From assembly GCA_030425395.1 (NCBI GenBank), contig JAUIAS010000012.1, positions 29,408-93,407 of the forward strand: a stretch of DNA of 64,000 bases, given 5' to 3'. Source of the stretch: Alphaproteobacteria bacterium. GTDB lineage: Bacteria; Pseudomonadota; Alphaproteobacteria; Rhodobacterales; Rhodobacteraceae. Under the pieces are notes generated by a model. That model was not told the DNA's origin. It searched no databases and saw only the letters and a list, made by a program, of their open reading frames with translations. A program made the position numbers and the translations under genes. Below, piece after piece: positions 1 to 9,381 of the stretch. The first letter of the stretch is position 1. Each line of letters opens with the position of its first letter.

Positions 1-450
1 CTGATGTGTTTGCCCAAGAACAAGGGTTTCCTGCTGTTGGGCGGGGTCCGGTGCCGGAGTTGGTTCGGAGTCGGGAAGCGGTTCAGGCTCTGGCAACGGC
101 TCTGGCTCTGGCGCAGCAACAGAAACCGGCTCCGGTTCCGGCCTCGCATCCGCCTCTGGTTCAGCATGCGCCTCGGGCTCTGGCGCAAACACCGGTTTTT
201 CGGCAATCGCAGGCTCGGTCTCAATGCCGAGCACGCTTTGCGGGCCTTCCATCAACGTGTGAGGGGCGACCGGCCCATCAACGATCTGACCAGAGACAGG
301 TGCGCGCATCACCCCGCGCGCACCCGTGCCAGTTTCAAGCGCATAAACGGGATCACCTGCCGCAACCATTTGACCGGCGGTCACGTGGACCTCGATGATA
401 CGGATCGGATAGGCAACCGATTGGGGGAGGCGCAGGCGCTTCAGGGACAT
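1..450 (-). CDS. Partial protein with lipoyl-like domain and Pro/Glu-rich linker
   Basis: A minus-strand frame opens with ATG at 450 and stays open for 150 codons to the window edge, so the C-terminus is missing. Residues 10-60 look like a half-barrel (barrel-sandwich) lipoyl/biotinyl or HlyD-type domain: EVHVTAGQMVAAGDPVYALE, then a second strand set around MRAPVSGQIVDGP. The lysine that carries lipoate or biotin, expected near residue 43 between the two halves, is not there (GTGARG). From about residue 85 a low-complexity linker of EP and PEPEP repeats begins, typical of a spacer to a further domain. It lies downstream of ssb on the same strand with a 137-nt gap. I do not recognise the full protein. 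An envelope adaptor or a non-modified lipoyl-fold protein is possible. Confidence 0.6.
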   Translation of the reverse strand, partial: MSLKRLRLPQSVAYPIRIIEVHVTAGQMVAAGDPVYALETGTGARGVMRAPVSGQIVDGPVAPHTLMEGPQSVLGIETEPAIAEKPVFAPEPEAHAEPEADARPEPEPVSVAAPEPEPLPEPEPLPDSEPTPAPDPAQQQETLVLGQTHQ

Positions 451-516
451 GTTTGCAAGGAATTCAAAAACGCGTCGTTTGGCAAGAGTGCCAGATCAGA
501 CGGTTGAAAACTGTGG

Positions 517-542
517 CGCGCACGCCTGTACAGGCGTGCGCG
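517..542. repeat. 26-bp perfect palindrome downstream of ssb
   Basis: The two 13-base arms, CGCGCACGCCTGT and ACAGGCGTGCGCG, are exact reverse complements. The site lies 45 bases past the ssb stop. Reading along the ssb transcript, the hairpin is followed by a short TTTT after seven bases, so it could act as a weak terminator or as a 3'-end stabilising hairpin before the next minus-strand gene. Confidence 0.6.
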
Positions 543-587
543 TCTTGCCGGGGGCGGCCATATGTTGATCGGACCGCCGCCAAACGC

Positions 588-1118
588 TCAGAACGGAATT
601 TCGTCGTCGATGTCACGGCTGCTGCCGCCACCCGAGGGGCCACCGCTTGATGATCCGCCACCCGAAGGCGCGGGTCCGCTGTCATACCCACCGCCGCCAT
701 AGCCGCCATCGTATCCACCACCGCCATAGCCACCGCCTTGACCGCCACCTTGGCCACCGCCACTATCGCGACCGTCGAGAAAGGTCAGTTCGCCGCCGTA
801 GGGACGCAGAACGACCTCGGTGCTGTAACGATCCTGACCGCTCTGGTCCTGCCACTTGCGGGTTTCCAGCTTGCCCTCGACATATACCTTGGACCCTTTG
901 CGCAAGTACTGTTCGGCCAGCCGCGCCAGGTTTTCGTTGAAAATCGCGACGCTGTGCCATTCCGTGCGTTCGCGTCGTTCACCGGTGTTGCGGTCCTTCC
1001 AGGTTTCGGACGTGGCAATGCGCAGATTGCACACCTTGCCGCCGTTCTGAAAGCTGCGCACCTCGGGATCGCGACCCAGATTTCCAATCAGGATCACCTT
1101 GTTCACCGAACCTGCCAT
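588..1118 (-). CDS. ssb: Single-stranded DNA-binding protein
   Basis: This 176-residue protein binds single-stranded DNA during replication, recombination and repair. Residues 1-110 form the OB fold, beginning [20 protein letters not shown] and containing the family segment [15 protein letters not shown] flexible Gly-rich region (about 115-165, many GGG/GGY) follows. The acidic C-terminal tip DIDDEIPF is the docking peptide for partner proteins. The length is usual for alphaproteobacterial SSB. The start is the first Met of the conserved N-terminus. The gene is divergent from the lytic transglycosylase across a 219-base spacer. I looked for a GTTC-N7-GTTC LexA box in that spacer and did not find one. 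Confidence 0.97.
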   Translation of the reverse strand: MAGSVNKVILIGNLGRDPEVRSFQNGGKVCNLRIATSETWKDRNTGERRERTEWHSVAIFNENLARLAEQYLRKGSKVYVEGKLETRKWQDQSGQDRYSTEVVLRPYGGELTFLDGRDSGGGQGGGQGGGYGGGGYDGGYGGGGYDSGPAPSGGGSSSGGPSGGGSSRDIDDEIPF

Positions 1119-1204
1119 ATCTTACCCCGCTATCGTGATGTTCGTTCCGGTTGCGGCGATTCTGCACCGCGTTTCCGCGTGACACTACACTTCCTGCACC
1201 GGGG

Positions 1205-1220
1205 TTGAAACAAGGTTAAC
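1205..1220 (+). promoter_or_regulatory. CtrA-like half-site pair between ssb and the transglycosylase gene
   Basis: TTGA, seven bases, then TTAAC. This matches the CtrA consensus TTAA-N7-TTAAC with one mismatch. It lies 87 bases upstream of the ssb start and 118 bases upstream of the transglycosylase start. One mismatch in a short AT-rich motif can arise by chance, so this is only a candidate. The window does encode CtrA (24580). Confidence 0.25.
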
Positions 1221-1337
1221 GCCGATTGAAGGAGCCTGTCGCGCCTTTCACCGGCAAACTCTTGCGCGATCCAAATGCTGGGGCTTTGCCTGCACGCGCC
1301 CGACGTCTATTCTCGATTGAAACAACCGGCGGAGCCC

Positions 1338-1922
1338 ATGCGATATTTTCTGGCCATTTCCTGTATGTGCGCACTCGCGCTGCCGATTGATGCGCGCGCC
1401 GATCTGTTCGGCAAAAAAGGCGGGTCCGCGCGTCTGGGATCGTCGGCCAAGGTGCTGGACGCACGCAAATCCGCGACCACCGCAATGACGGTGTCCATTG
1501 CGCCGCCCCGGGTTCACACACCGACGATATGGGATGGTCCGGTTTACGAGGGCAGCTATCGCGGCCCTTATCTCGACGCTGCACGGAATGCGGCGCGCAC
1601 GGCGGGGGTGCCCGAAGGATTGTTTCTGCGGCTGGTTCATCAGGAATCCGGTTGGAATCCGGCGGCCGTTTCGCACAAGGGGGCCATCGGGCTGGCCCAG
1701 TTGATGCCCGGCACGGCGCAGTTGTTGGGGATTGATCCGACCGACCCGCTTGCCAATCTTGAAGCGGGGGCGCGGTACCTTGCCGCCCAGTTCGAGGAAT
1801 TCGGCAGCTGGGAACTGGCGCTTGCCGCCTACAATGCGGGGCCAGAGGCGGTGCGCAGGCACGGCGGCGTGCCACCTTACGCCGAAACCCGGGATTATAT
1901 TCGCATCATCTGGGGGAGCTGA
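1338..1922 (+). CDS. Small lytic transglycosylase (SLT/GEWL fold)
   Basis: The protein has 194 residues and a probable signal peptide ([21 protein letters not shown]), so it is exported to the periplasm. The C-terminal 100 residues are a soluble lytic transglycosylase domain. It has catalytic Glu in [12 protein letters not shown], followed by [24 protein letters not shown] and [13 protein letters not shown]. Such enzymes cleave the MurNAc-GlcNAc bond of peptidoglycan to leave 1,6-anhydro-MurNAc ends. I chose ATG 1338 because it starts the signal peptide and has GGAG six bases upstream; the frame is open further up to 1275. The gene is convergent with the ABC ATPase, with 45 bases between stops. 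Confidence 0.9.
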   Translation: MRYFLAISCMCALALPIDARADLFGKKGGSARLGSSAKVLDARKSATTAMTVSIAPPRVHTPTIWDGPVYEGSYRGPYLDAARNAARTAGVPEGLFLRLVHQESGWNPAAVSHKGAIGLAQLMPGTAQLLGIDPTDPLANLEAGARYLAAQFEEFGSWELALAAYNAGPEAVRRHGGVPPYAETRDYIRIIWGS

Positions 1923-1967
1923 CGCACCAACCGCTTGAGGATAGGCGCGCAAGCCTTTGTTTTTAGG

Positions 1968-4055
1968 TCACTCTGCCGCGATTTTAATCACGGCTTCCAT
2001 GCGGGCCAGAATATCGTCGGCAAGATGACATTTGATCTGGTGGTTGTCGCCAAGCTGCCGAACCGGGGGCACTTCTTTTTCGCACAGACCGCCGGGAACT
2101 TCGGATTTCCAACGGCATCTTGTCTGGAACGGACACCCGGGCGGTGGGTTCATGGCCGATGGGATATCTCCATCCAGAACGATATGCTGCTTTTGAACCG
2201 ACGTGTCGGCAATCGGGACCGCAGACAAAAGCGCCTCGGTGTACGGGTGATAGGGCGGCGAGAACACCTGATCCGTGGTCCCCAATTCGACCACATGGCC
2301 GAGATACATCACCATCACGCGATCCGACAGATAGCGCACGATCGACAGATCGTGCGAGATGAACAACAGCGTCGTCTTGTGTTCGCGCTGGATCTCCATC
2401 AACAGGTCCGTCACCGCCGCTTGCACCGACACATCGAGGGCTGACACAGGCTCGTCCGCCACCACGATGCGCGCGTCACCTGCGAAGGCCCGCGCGATGC
2501 CGACCCGCTGCTTTTGCCCGCCGGACAGCTGACGCGGCATCCGGTCCGCAAATGCGCGAGGCAGCTTGACCAGATCCAGCAGTTCAAGCATCCGCGTCCG
2601 CCGTTCCCCGTCGGAATTGCCAATGCCGAAAATCTCAAGCGCCCGCATGATCTGACGGCCCACCGTCATCGACGGGTTGAGCGTGTCAAACGGGTTCTGG
2701 AACACCATCTGCACTTCGCCCACGGTCTTGGCGTCGCGGGATTCGATCGGGATGCCCTCGATGTTGCGCCCATCCAGCAGGATCTGCCCGTCGGTGGCGG
2801 TTTCTAGGCCCATCAGAACCTTGGCAAAGGTCGACTTGCCACACCCCGATTCCCCAACGATGGCCAGTGTCTCGCTTTCGCGGGCCTCAAAGCTGAGGCT
2901 CTCATTGGCCTTGACCACCTTTTTGGTGCCGCCCCCGAACAGAGCGTTGGCAGCAACCTCATAGTATTTCTTGAGCTGGTCCATTTTCAGGACAACTTCG
3001 CCGATCTCGCCTTTTTCCTTGGTCTCCGCCAGCTCCATTGGCGCATCCCAATCGATCTCCTCGAACTTCAAACAGCGGCTTTCGTGACGGTCATCCCCGT
3101 CGATAGGCCGCATCTTGACATCGCTGGCGTTGCAGCGCCCTTCTTCGAAGTAATCGCACCGGGGGCCAAAATTACAGCCGGGTGGGCGTTCGTGGGGCAG
3201 GGGAAAGTTCCCCGGAATGGCCCGCAAGGGGCGCGCATTCTTGTCGGCACCGGGCAATGGGATCGACCGGAACAGCGCCTGCGTGTAAGGGTGACGCATC
3301 TCGTCAAAAACATCTTCGATGGATCCACGTTCCACCGCCTCGCCGGAATACATCACACAAATCCGGTCGCAAGTTTCCAGAACCAGCCCCAGATTGTGCG
3401 AGATAAACAGCATCGAGGTGCCGTATTTCTTGCCAAGATCCTTGACCAGTTCAACAACCGCAGCCTCAACCGTCACATCCAGTGCGGTCGTCGGCTCGTC
3501 CAGGATCAACAGCGCCGGTTTCGACATCAGCGCCATTGCGATGACGATGCGCTGTTGCTGGCCACCCGACAACTGGTGCGGATAAGAATTCAGCATCCGC
3601 TCGGGATCGGGAAGGCGCACATCCGTGACCACCTCCAAAGCCCGGTCCCAGGCTTCCTGTTCGCTGATGCCCTCATGAATCATCGGGACCTCGATCAATT
3701 GCTTGCCGATCTTCATCGCCGGATTGAGGCTCGCCATCGGTTCCTGATAAATCATTGCGATTTCGTTGCCACGAATGTCGCGCAGCTCCTCTTCGCTCAT
3801 TTCGCTCAGGTCACGGCCCTTGAACTTGATGGAGCCGCCCACAACGCGGCCGTTCTTGCCAAGGTCCTGCATCACACCCAGCGCCACGGTGGATTTCCCG
3901 CACCCTGATTCGCCCACAAGGCCAACCGCCTCGCCGGGCTGCACCTTGACGGAAAAATCCATCACGGCCGGAATTTCCCGCAGCCGTGTGAAGAACGAGA
4001 TCGACAGCATGTCGATTTCAAGGATCGGCCCTTCATAGTCCACGATCTTGCTCAT
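1968..4055 (-). CDS. Double-domain ATPase of a peptide-type ABC transporter
   Basis: This 695-residue protein fuses the two ATPases (DppD-like and DppF-like) of the nickel/peptide/opine ABC family, as in YejF and GsiA. Domain 1 has Walker A GESGCGKST at residues 48-56, signature LSGGQQQR and Walker B LLILDEP. Domain 2 repeats the set: GESGCGKST near 410, LSGGQKQR, VVADEP. Each half ends in the oligopeptide-transporter C-terminal segment with paired cysteines (GCNFGPRCDY and GCPFQTRCRW). It energises the permeases encoded upstream. The start is ATG 4055, which has GGGAGA eight bases upstream; a ten-codon extension is open but has no ribosome site. It is the last gene of the operon. The substrate is not deducible. 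Confidence 0.93.
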   Translation of the reverse strand: MSKIVDYEGPILEIDMLSISFFTRLREIPAVMDFSVKVQPGEAVGLVGESGCGKSTVALGVMQDLGKNGRVVGGSIKFKGRDLSEMSEEELRDIRGNEIAMIYQEPMASLNPAMKIGKQLIEVPMIHEGISEQEAWDRALEVVTDVRLPDPERMLNSYPHQLSGGQQQRIVIAMALMSKPALLILDEPTTALDVTVEAAVVELVKDLGKKYGTSMLFISHNLGLVLETCDRICVMYSGEAVERGSIEDVFDEMRHPYTQALFRSIPLPGADKNARPLRAIPGNFPLPHERPPGCNFGPRCDYFEEGRCNASDVKMRPIDGDDRHESRCLKFEEIDWDAPMELAETKEKGEIGEVVLKMDQLKKYYEVAANALFGGGTKKVVKANESLSFEARESETLAIVGESGCGKSTFAKVLMGLETATDGQILLDGRNIEGIPIESRDAKTVGEVQMVFQNPFDTLNPSMTVGRQIMRALEIFGIGNSDGERRTRMLELLDLVKLPRAFADRMPRQLSGGQKQRVGIARAFAGDARIVVADEPVSALDVSVQAAVTDLLMEIQREHKTTLLFISHDLSIVRYLSDRVMVMYLGHVVELGTTDQVFSPPYHPYTEALLSAVPIADTSVQKQHIVLDGDIPSAMNPPPGCPFQTRCRWKSEVPGGLCEKEVPPVRQLGDNHQIKCHLADDILARMEAVIKIAAE

Positions 4056-4091
4056 CTTTATCTCCCAGCTTCGAAAGGTGCACATTCGGCC

Positions 4092-4142
4092 CTTTCTCTT
4101 GCTTCAAATATCCCGGGGGGTCCGGGGGGCAGCGCCCCCCGG
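4092..4142. repeat. Dispersed intergenic repeat, copy A, inside the transporter operon
   Basis: CTTTCTCTTGCTTCAAATAT is followed by a C/G-rich segment and a perfect stem CCGGGGGGC-agc-GCCCCCCGG (4122-4142). The same plan recurs near 11190, 30937, 33900, 38890, 44260, 47145 and 53762. Here it separates the permease stop from the ATPase start, unlike most copies, which lie at 3' ends between convergent genes. It may modulate ATPase expression or mRNA decay. Confidence 0.7.
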
Positions 4143-4152
4143 CCTTGTTTCC

Positions 4153-5346
4153 TTAGTCCTTCAGCGATTCCTCGCGCAGACCGTCGGCCAGCAGGTTCAG
4201 GCCCAGCACCATCGTCAGCAGCGCAAAGGCTGGCGGCAGAGCGGGGTGCAGATAGATCGACAGAAGCTTGCGCCCCTCGTTGATCGTGGATCCCCAATCC
4301 GGGCTTTCCGGTGGCAGTCCCAGCCCAAAGAAACCCAAGGTGCCCAAAAGGATGGTCGTATACCCGATGCGCAGACAGAAATCGACGATCAGGGGGCCGC
4401 GCGCGTTGGGCAGGATTTCCCACAGCATGATATACCACGGTCCCTCGCCACGGGTTTGCGCAGCCGCGACATAGTCGCGTGTCTTGATGTCCATCGCCAG
4501 CCCGCGCACGATACGGAACACCGTGGGCGAATTGACAAAGACCACCGACACGAACACGACGAGGATACCGCCGGGAATGTCGAATAGATCAAGGAACCCG
4601 GGAAGAACCTGCAACTTGGATCCCACCTCCGAGATCAGCGACAGGTAAACCCAGCCCATGAGCCCCAGAACAACGATCAGTAGCGGTGTGCGTTTCTTGG
4701 GTTGGGTGTAGTAGCGCGAGTTCAGCAGCACCGCGACAAACACGAGCGGAAAGATGAACAGCACCATAGCCATATAGTTGGGAAGCCCGGTCTCGATGAT
4801 TTCCGGTGTGACAAGCAGATAGAACAGCAGGATCACCGGGAAGGCGAGGATCAGGTTGGCAAGGAAAGACAGCAGCGTATCCAGCCGCCCGCCGTAATAT
4901 CCGGCAGGCAGGCCGAGGGTGATCCCGACCATGAAGGCAAAGATCGTGGCAAGCGGCGCGATCTGCACCACCACCCAGGCCCCGTCAATCATCCGAGAAA
5001 ACACATCCCGCGCAAGGTTATCCCCCCCCAGCAGATAGTATTGGTAAACCCCGTCTTCGGCCATGCGCAACGGCGTGCCGGGGGCCTTGTTCTTGAGGCC
5101 CGAAACCTGTGCCAGCGAGTCATGCGTGACGATCATTCCCGCAGCGCCATAGACACCGGCGAACACCCAGAACATCACCAGACCAAATCCGATCATGCCG
5201 ATCGGGCTGTCAAAGAGTTTTCCGTAAAGCCCCAGTCGGCGCTTGAACGTGATTGATACGGCAAAGAGGGCCGCGAGAGATATCCAGACCGGAATGAACT
5301 GGATGGCCATGCGGACGATGATTTCGCCCCAGCTTAGCGGTTCCAT
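4153..5346 (-). CDS. Peptide-type ABC transporter permease (DppC/YejE-like)
   Basis: This inner-membrane protein of 397 residues has about seven hydrophobic segments and the binding-protein-dependent permease domain in its second half. The EAA loop, which contacts the ATPase, reads DYVAAAQTRGEGPWYIMLWEILPNA. The C-terminal part (GTLGFFGLGLPPESPDWGS) is typical of DppC/OppC permeases. An insertion of hydrophobic and charged residues around 190-260 makes it longer than the usual ~300 residues and resembles the longer YejE-type subunits. The start ATG has GGGAGG nine bases upstream. It follows the DppB-like gene by 15 bases, so the two are cotranscribed. Confidence 0.92.
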   Translation of the reverse strand: MEPLSWGEIIVRMAIQFIPVWISLAALFAVSITFKRRLGLYGKLFDSPIGMIGFGLVMFWVFAGVYGAAGMIVTHDSLAQVSGLKNKAPGTPLRMAEDGVYQYYLLGGDNLARDVFSRMIDGAWVVVQIAPLATIFAFMVGITLGLPAGYYGGRLDTLLSFLANLILAFPVILLFYLLVTPEIIETGLPNYMAMVLFIFPLVFVAVLLNSRYYTQPKKRTPLLIVVLGLMGWVYLSLISEVGSKLQVLPGFLDLFDIPGGILVVFVSVVFVNSPTVFRIVRGLAMDIKTRDYVAAAQTRGEGPWYIMLWEILPNARGPLIVDFCLRIGYTTILLGTLGFFGLGLPPESPDWGSTINEGRKLLSIYLHPALPPAFALLTMVLGLNLLADGLREESLKD

Positions 5347-5361
5347 ATGCTGTGGCCTCCC

Positions 5362-6408
5362 TTATGAAATTCGAATGCGTGGGTTGAGGAAAACGTAACC
5401 GATATCGGACAGCAGCTGGGTCACCAGCACCACCACAACGGAAACGACCGACACACCCAGCAAGAGCTCGATGTCATTGTTGCCTGCCGCCTGCACGAGG
5501 AGCCAGCCAAAGCCTTTGTAGTTGAACAGCGTCTCGACGATCACCACACCGTTCAGCAGCCACGGGAACTGCAACATGATCACCGTAAAGGGCGCGATCA
5601 GTGCGTTGCGCAGTGCGTGTTTCATGACGATATTGGGAAAGCTGACCCCCTTGAGCCGCGCGGTCCGGATATATTGCGCGGTCATCACTTCGGTCATCGA
5701 GGCGCGCGTCATGCGCGCAATGTATCCCATCCCGTAAAGAGAGATGGTCAGAACAGGCAGGAAGAAGTTTTCGAAATTGGCGCTTTCCATGGCTGAGGTT
5801 GCGGTTCCCTTGAACCATTTCAACCCCACCGCTGAGGATGCAAACACCGCGATAAAGATCACCCCTGAGACGTATTCCGGTGTGGCGGTCGTGATGATGG
5901 ACGCGGTTGACAGCGTCCGGTCCGTCTTGGTCCCTTCGCGCATGCCCGCAAGCACCCCGATCAACAGCGCCGATGGAACCATCAACACCATCACCCAGAA
6001 CATCAGCTTGCCGGTCAGGCCCAGTCGCGTGGCCACCAGGGAACCGACTTCGTCCTTGAATACCGTGGAATATCCCCAATACCCCTGAAGGATACCGCAG
6101 AAACTCGGCGCGTCGGCGGCGTCTTGTCCGGGCATGATACAGCGCCCGGTAACTTTGCCGTCGTCATGCGTGTGCCGATAGGATGGCACCACACCCAGCC
6201 ATTCGCCGTATTTCACGGGCACCGGTTGCAGGTATCCGCGTTTTTCGAGAAAGCTCGCAACCGCTTCGTCCGACATGCGGAAGTTGCCCTGCGTTTTGGC
6301 AAGCTTTTCGAGGTTTGGATATAGGTTCGTCAAGAAAAAGACGAGGAAGGTCAGGCAGAGCGCTGTCAGGATCATGACCCCGACACGCCGCAAGATGAAC
6401 AATCCCAT
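5362..6408 (-). CDS. Peptide-type ABC transporter permease (DppB/YejB-like)
   Basis: This inner-membrane protein has 348 residues. The N-terminal hydrophobic helix (RRVGVMILTALCLTFLVFFL) and a long periplasmic segment (about 35-130) are as in DppB/YejB proteins. The permease domain follows, with the EAA loop AQYIRTARLKGVSFPNIVMK and the C-terminal RIRIS motif. ATG 6408 has GGGAGCG upstream. It forms the translocation pore with the DppC-like subunit encoded 15 bases downstream. It is separated from the binding-protein gene by 120 bases containing a strong terminator hairpin, so it is probably expressed at a lower level than that protein. Confidence 0.92.
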   Translation of the reverse strand: MGLFILRRVGVMILTALCLTFLVFFLTNLYPNLEKLAKTQGNFRMSDEAVASFLEKRGYLQPVPVKYGEWLGVVPSYRHTHDDGKVTGRCIMPGQDAADAPSFCGILQGYWGYSTVFKDEVGSLVATRLGLTGKLMFWVMVLMVPSALLIGVLAGMREGTKTDRTLSTASIITTATPEYVSGVIFIAVFASSAVGLKWFKGTATSAMESANFENFFLPVLTISLYGMGYIARMTRASMTEVMTAQYIRTARLKGVSFPNIVMKHALRNALIAPFTVIMLQFPWLLNGVVIVETLFNYKGFGWLLVQAAGNNDIELLLGVSVVSVVVVLVTQLLSDIGYVFLNPRIRIS

Positions 6409-6486
6409 AGGCGCTCCCGTTGGTAGCTTTCCGTCACCGATACATCGCCGGTTTGGATTTGTGTCCCGACCTGTTTACCGGTCAGG

Positions 6487-6517
6487 AAAAAAAGGGCCGC
6501 ACCTTGCGGTGCGGCCC
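6487..6517 (-). terminator. Intrinsic terminator/attenuator after the binding-protein gene
   Basis: On the minus strand a ten-base perfect stem (GGGCCGCACC / GGTGCGGCCC) with a GCAA loop is followed by seven T residues. It lies 11 bases past the stop of the binding-protein gene and 79 bases before the first permease gene. Partial termination here would give excess binding protein over membrane subunits, as is common in ABC operons. Confidence 0.88.
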
Positions 6518-6528
6518 GGCGACACCGC

Positions 6529-8199
6529 TTATGCGGCGCTCCACTTATAAATTTGCGGCAGATAGGCGATATGCATATCCGCGCCTTTGATCGATCCGTC
6601 GGTGTGACGATACAGCGACCGGAAGTAAGGCTGAATGGTTACACCTTCATCCGCAACGATGGCCTGCATCTTGGCTGCAACGGCGCGGCGCTTGTCGGCG
6701 TCCGCAATCGCATTGGCTTCGTCCAACAACGCGTCAAACTCGGCGTTTTCCCAACCGAATTCGTTCCAAGCCTCGCCCGAGCGATACGCCAGACCCCAAA
6801 CCTGGGTTGCCAGCGGACGGTGGTTCCAGTTGGTCGATGAGAACGGATATTTCGTCCAGTCGTTCCAGAAGGTCGAACCGGGCAGAATGGTGCGCTTTAC
6901 ATTGAAGCCCGCGTCGCGCAGCTGCGCGGCAACGGCATCGGTCGTGTTCTTGCGCCAATCGTCGTCGATGGAATGGATTTCGATTTCTTCGTCCATCGAC
7001 TTGCCTGCGGCCTGCCACAGCTCTGCGGCTTTGGCGGGGTCAAACGGCAAGCGGCCAACTGAGGGATCGTATTCCGGGTGCATCGAACCGGCGTGGTGGT
7101 TGTTGGCGGCGACACCGCGCCCACCGACGCCGAGTTCCAGACAGACCGCATTGTCCACGGCCATTGCCAGAGCCTGGCGCGCGCGCTTGTCGCCATACTT
7201 TGGCGTGCCGTCTTCGCCCATAGCCTTCTGGTTGGGACGCACGACGATGGTCGCGCCCGACGCCACTTCGGATTTTTCCCAGCCGAGGCCATCCATGATG
7301 TCGATGAAATCACCGACCGTTTCATAGAACAGGTTGACTTCCTCTGCTTCGGCTGCGGCCACCCATGCGGACGGATCGGTGCCGTAGTCGATATATTCGA
7401 TCCGGTCGAGATGGTAACCACCACCTTCGATCACGTCGTCACCCCACCAGTCGGAGACCTTTTCGAGAACGGCCTTCACGCCGACCTCGTGTTCGACAAC
7501 CTTCATCGGTCCGGTGCCGACCAGTTCGGACAGCGGTGCGGCTGCGTCCAGGCTGGAGTGGTAAACGGCAGCAGGATAATCTGCCATGCCCGCGATGATC
7601 GTGATGTCTGGTTGCGCGGTCTTGAGAACAACGCTGTTGCCATTGACCGTGATCGCACCGTCGCGCGCCTTGCCGCTGTCGCCGTCGATCAGCGACGCCA
7701 TGCGACCGGCCATGGAGTTACCTTCGGCGGACTTGTCGCACCAATCAGTGATCACACGGGCAACATCGTCTGCGGTAAAGTCGTCACCGTTGCTCCACTT
7801 GATGCCCTGACGGACATTCAGCGTGTATTCGGTGGCGTTGTCATTGACCGACCAGCTTTCCAGCAGGCGCGGTTTGAACGAACCGTCATTGTTGTATTCG
7901 ACCAGATATTCCAGCGTGCCGGCGGTGAGGAAGGCGATCTGGGTCCAGTCATAGGTGCGTGGATCCTTGAACGCGCGGACTTCCATCTGCATCTTGGCCG
8001 TGCCGCCCTTGTTGGCGTGTGCCGCAGCCTGCGCCGGTGCGTCGAGGCCGATCAGGCCGTAAGCCGCTGTAGCAGAAACGCCAAGCGCGGTGGCGCGCGT
8101 CAGGAATTCACGGCGGCACAGTTTGCCTTGCGAATATTCCTTTGCATGCATTTCTGCCGCCCAATGAACGGCGGATTTCGATTGGGTCTTGTCTGTCAT
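6529..8199 (-). CDS. Periplasmic substrate-binding protein of peptide-type ABC transporter (Tat substrate)
   Basis: This 556-residue protein is of the SBP_bac_5 family (DppA/OppA/YejA-like). The N-terminus has a twin-arginine signal: [20 protein letters not shown] followed by an A-rich cleavage zone. The segment [20 protein letters not shown] matches the conserved family region around the ligand pocket, and the tail contains family segments such as [20 protein letters not shown]. It captures the ligand and delivers it to the downstream permeases. ATG 8199 is preferred over the longer 8232 start because AGGGAGA lies upstream of it and the Tat motif then sits about 30 residues in. The ligand could be a peptide or a related compound; the sequence does not decide. 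Confidence 0.93.
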   Translation of the reverse strand: MTDKTQSKSAVHWAAEMHAKEYSQGKLCRREFLTRATALGVSATAAYGLIGLDAPAQAAAHANKGGTAKMQMEVRAFKDPRTYDWTQIAFLTAGTLEYLVEYNNDGSFKPRLLESWSVNDNATEYTLNVRQGIKWSNGDDFTADDVARVITDWCDKSAEGNSMAGRMASLIDGDSGKARDGAITVNGNSVVLKTAQPDITIIAGMADYPAAVYHSSLDAAAPLSELVGTGPMKVVEHEVGVKAVLEKVSDWWGDDVIEGGGYHLDRIEYIDYGTDPSAWVAAAEAEEVNLFYETVGDFIDIMDGLGWEKSEVASGATIVVRPNQKAMGEDGTPKYGDKRARQALAMAVDNAVCLELGVGGRGVAANNHHAGSMHPEYDPSVGRLPFDPAKAAELWQAAGKSMDEEIEIHSIDDDWRKNTTDAVAAQLRDAGFNVKRTILPGSTFWNDWTKYPFSSTNWNHRPLATQVWGLAYRSGEAWNEFGWENAEFDALLDEANAIADADKRRAVAAKMQAIVADEGVTIQPYFRSLYRHTDGSIKGADMHIAYLPQIYKWSAA

Positions 8200-8399
8200 A
8201 CACTTTCTCCCTGTTGTGTCTTTTCCTGCCATTTAACCGCGTTCTAAAGCGGCTGCTTACTTGGCAGGCATGTTCGTTGGCCTCATACGGCAACAATATT
8301 GCGCCAGCGTCAATGTTTCCTTTCGGCACTTATTGGCCCAAATGCGACATTTCGATAACTTGAAAACGACAAGTCGCCGCTGATTGATGCGCTAACGGA

Positions 8400-9230
8400 T
8401 CAAGCGGGATGAACCTTGGGTTGAATGCGGTCATGCGCACGGCGTCGCAAACCGGTCGGTGTGGCACCGGCGTGCTGTTGAATAAAGCGGGTGAAATAGG
8501 CGGCCGACCCAAAGCCCAGATGCCGGGCAATGTCCTGAACCGGGGTTTGCGTTTCCTCGAGCAGATGCCGCGCGGCGTGAAGCACCCTTTCGGTCAGCAT
8601 CGCGGACGCGGTGCGCCCACATTCCGCTTTGCACACGCGGCTGAGATGGGTCGCCGTCACACCAAGCTCGGTGGCATGATCCGACGTGGTGGCCGGGCTG
8701 GCGTGATGCGTGACGAGCCGCGCCGCGTATGCCCGGACAAGACGGCGCGCGGCACTGGCGGCATTGAAATCCCCGTTCTCTGCCAATTGCCGACGAAACC
8801 AGATAGCAACCAGACGCGCATATGCCGCAACAGCATCATCGGCAAAGGCCGCGCCTCCTTGCTGTTCGCGACCTATCGCCTCGAGAAGAGCGGTCAGCTC
8901 GGCATGGGCCACCACCGACCGCATTCGCAGGTGGAATACGTCATCGGGAAACCCGATATCCGTCGATCCGGGCAGCACCAGCGCCTGCCCGTATCCCTGC
9001 CGGCCCAGTTCCACCGAAAACAATCGTCGTGCCGGAATATAAATCGCGTTGTGCACACCGATGCCGCGCCGCACCCCGTCCAGAACGGCAACCCCCTGTC
9101 CCTTGGTGATCCAAAGGAAAACAGAGGTGTCGCGATCGTGCAGCAATTCCAGCTTCCACGCGCCACCGGCAGCAAGCTGGGCGATGGTGAACAGTCTGGG
9201 TCCACCAAGGGGCGCATCGGGTTTGAACAT
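8400..9230 (-). CDS. AraC-family transcriptional regulator
   Basis: This 276-residue protein has an N-terminal cupin-like AraC ligand domain (about 10-150) and a C-terminal double helix-turn-helix (about 175-270). The first helix-turn-helix includes ATELGVTATHLSRVCKAECG; the second includes PVQDIARHLGFGSAAYFTRF, the AraC signature. It lies directly upstream of the transporter operon on the same strand, 200 bases from the binding-protein start, and is a plausible regulator of that operon. The spacer holds no obvious terminator. The regulatory link is inferred from position only. Confidence 0.9.
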   Translation of the reverse strand: MFKPDAPLGGPRLFTIAQLAAGGAWKLELLHDRDTSVFLWITKGQGVAVLDGVRRGIGVHNAIYIPARRLFSVELGRQGYGQALVLPGSTDIGFPDDVFHLRMRSVVAHAELTALLEAIGREQQGGAAFADDAVAAYARLVAIWFRRQLAENGDFNAASAARRLVRAYAARLVTHHASPATTSDHATELGVTATHLSRVCKAECGRTASAMLTERVLHAARHLLEETQTPVQDIARHLGFGSAAYFTRFIQQHAGATPTGLRRRAHDRIQPKVHPA

Positions 9231-9381
9231 CTACGGAAACCGGTGAATTGTCGGGTTTCGTCAATTCAAACCGTGAATGGCGGGGCGCACAAGTAAAAAA
9301 TTATTCTATTTAGCCAAGTATGCGCAATGGACGGATCGTCAAATACCGGCTCTGCGCAAGGCCCATCCGGGGCAACCGCCG

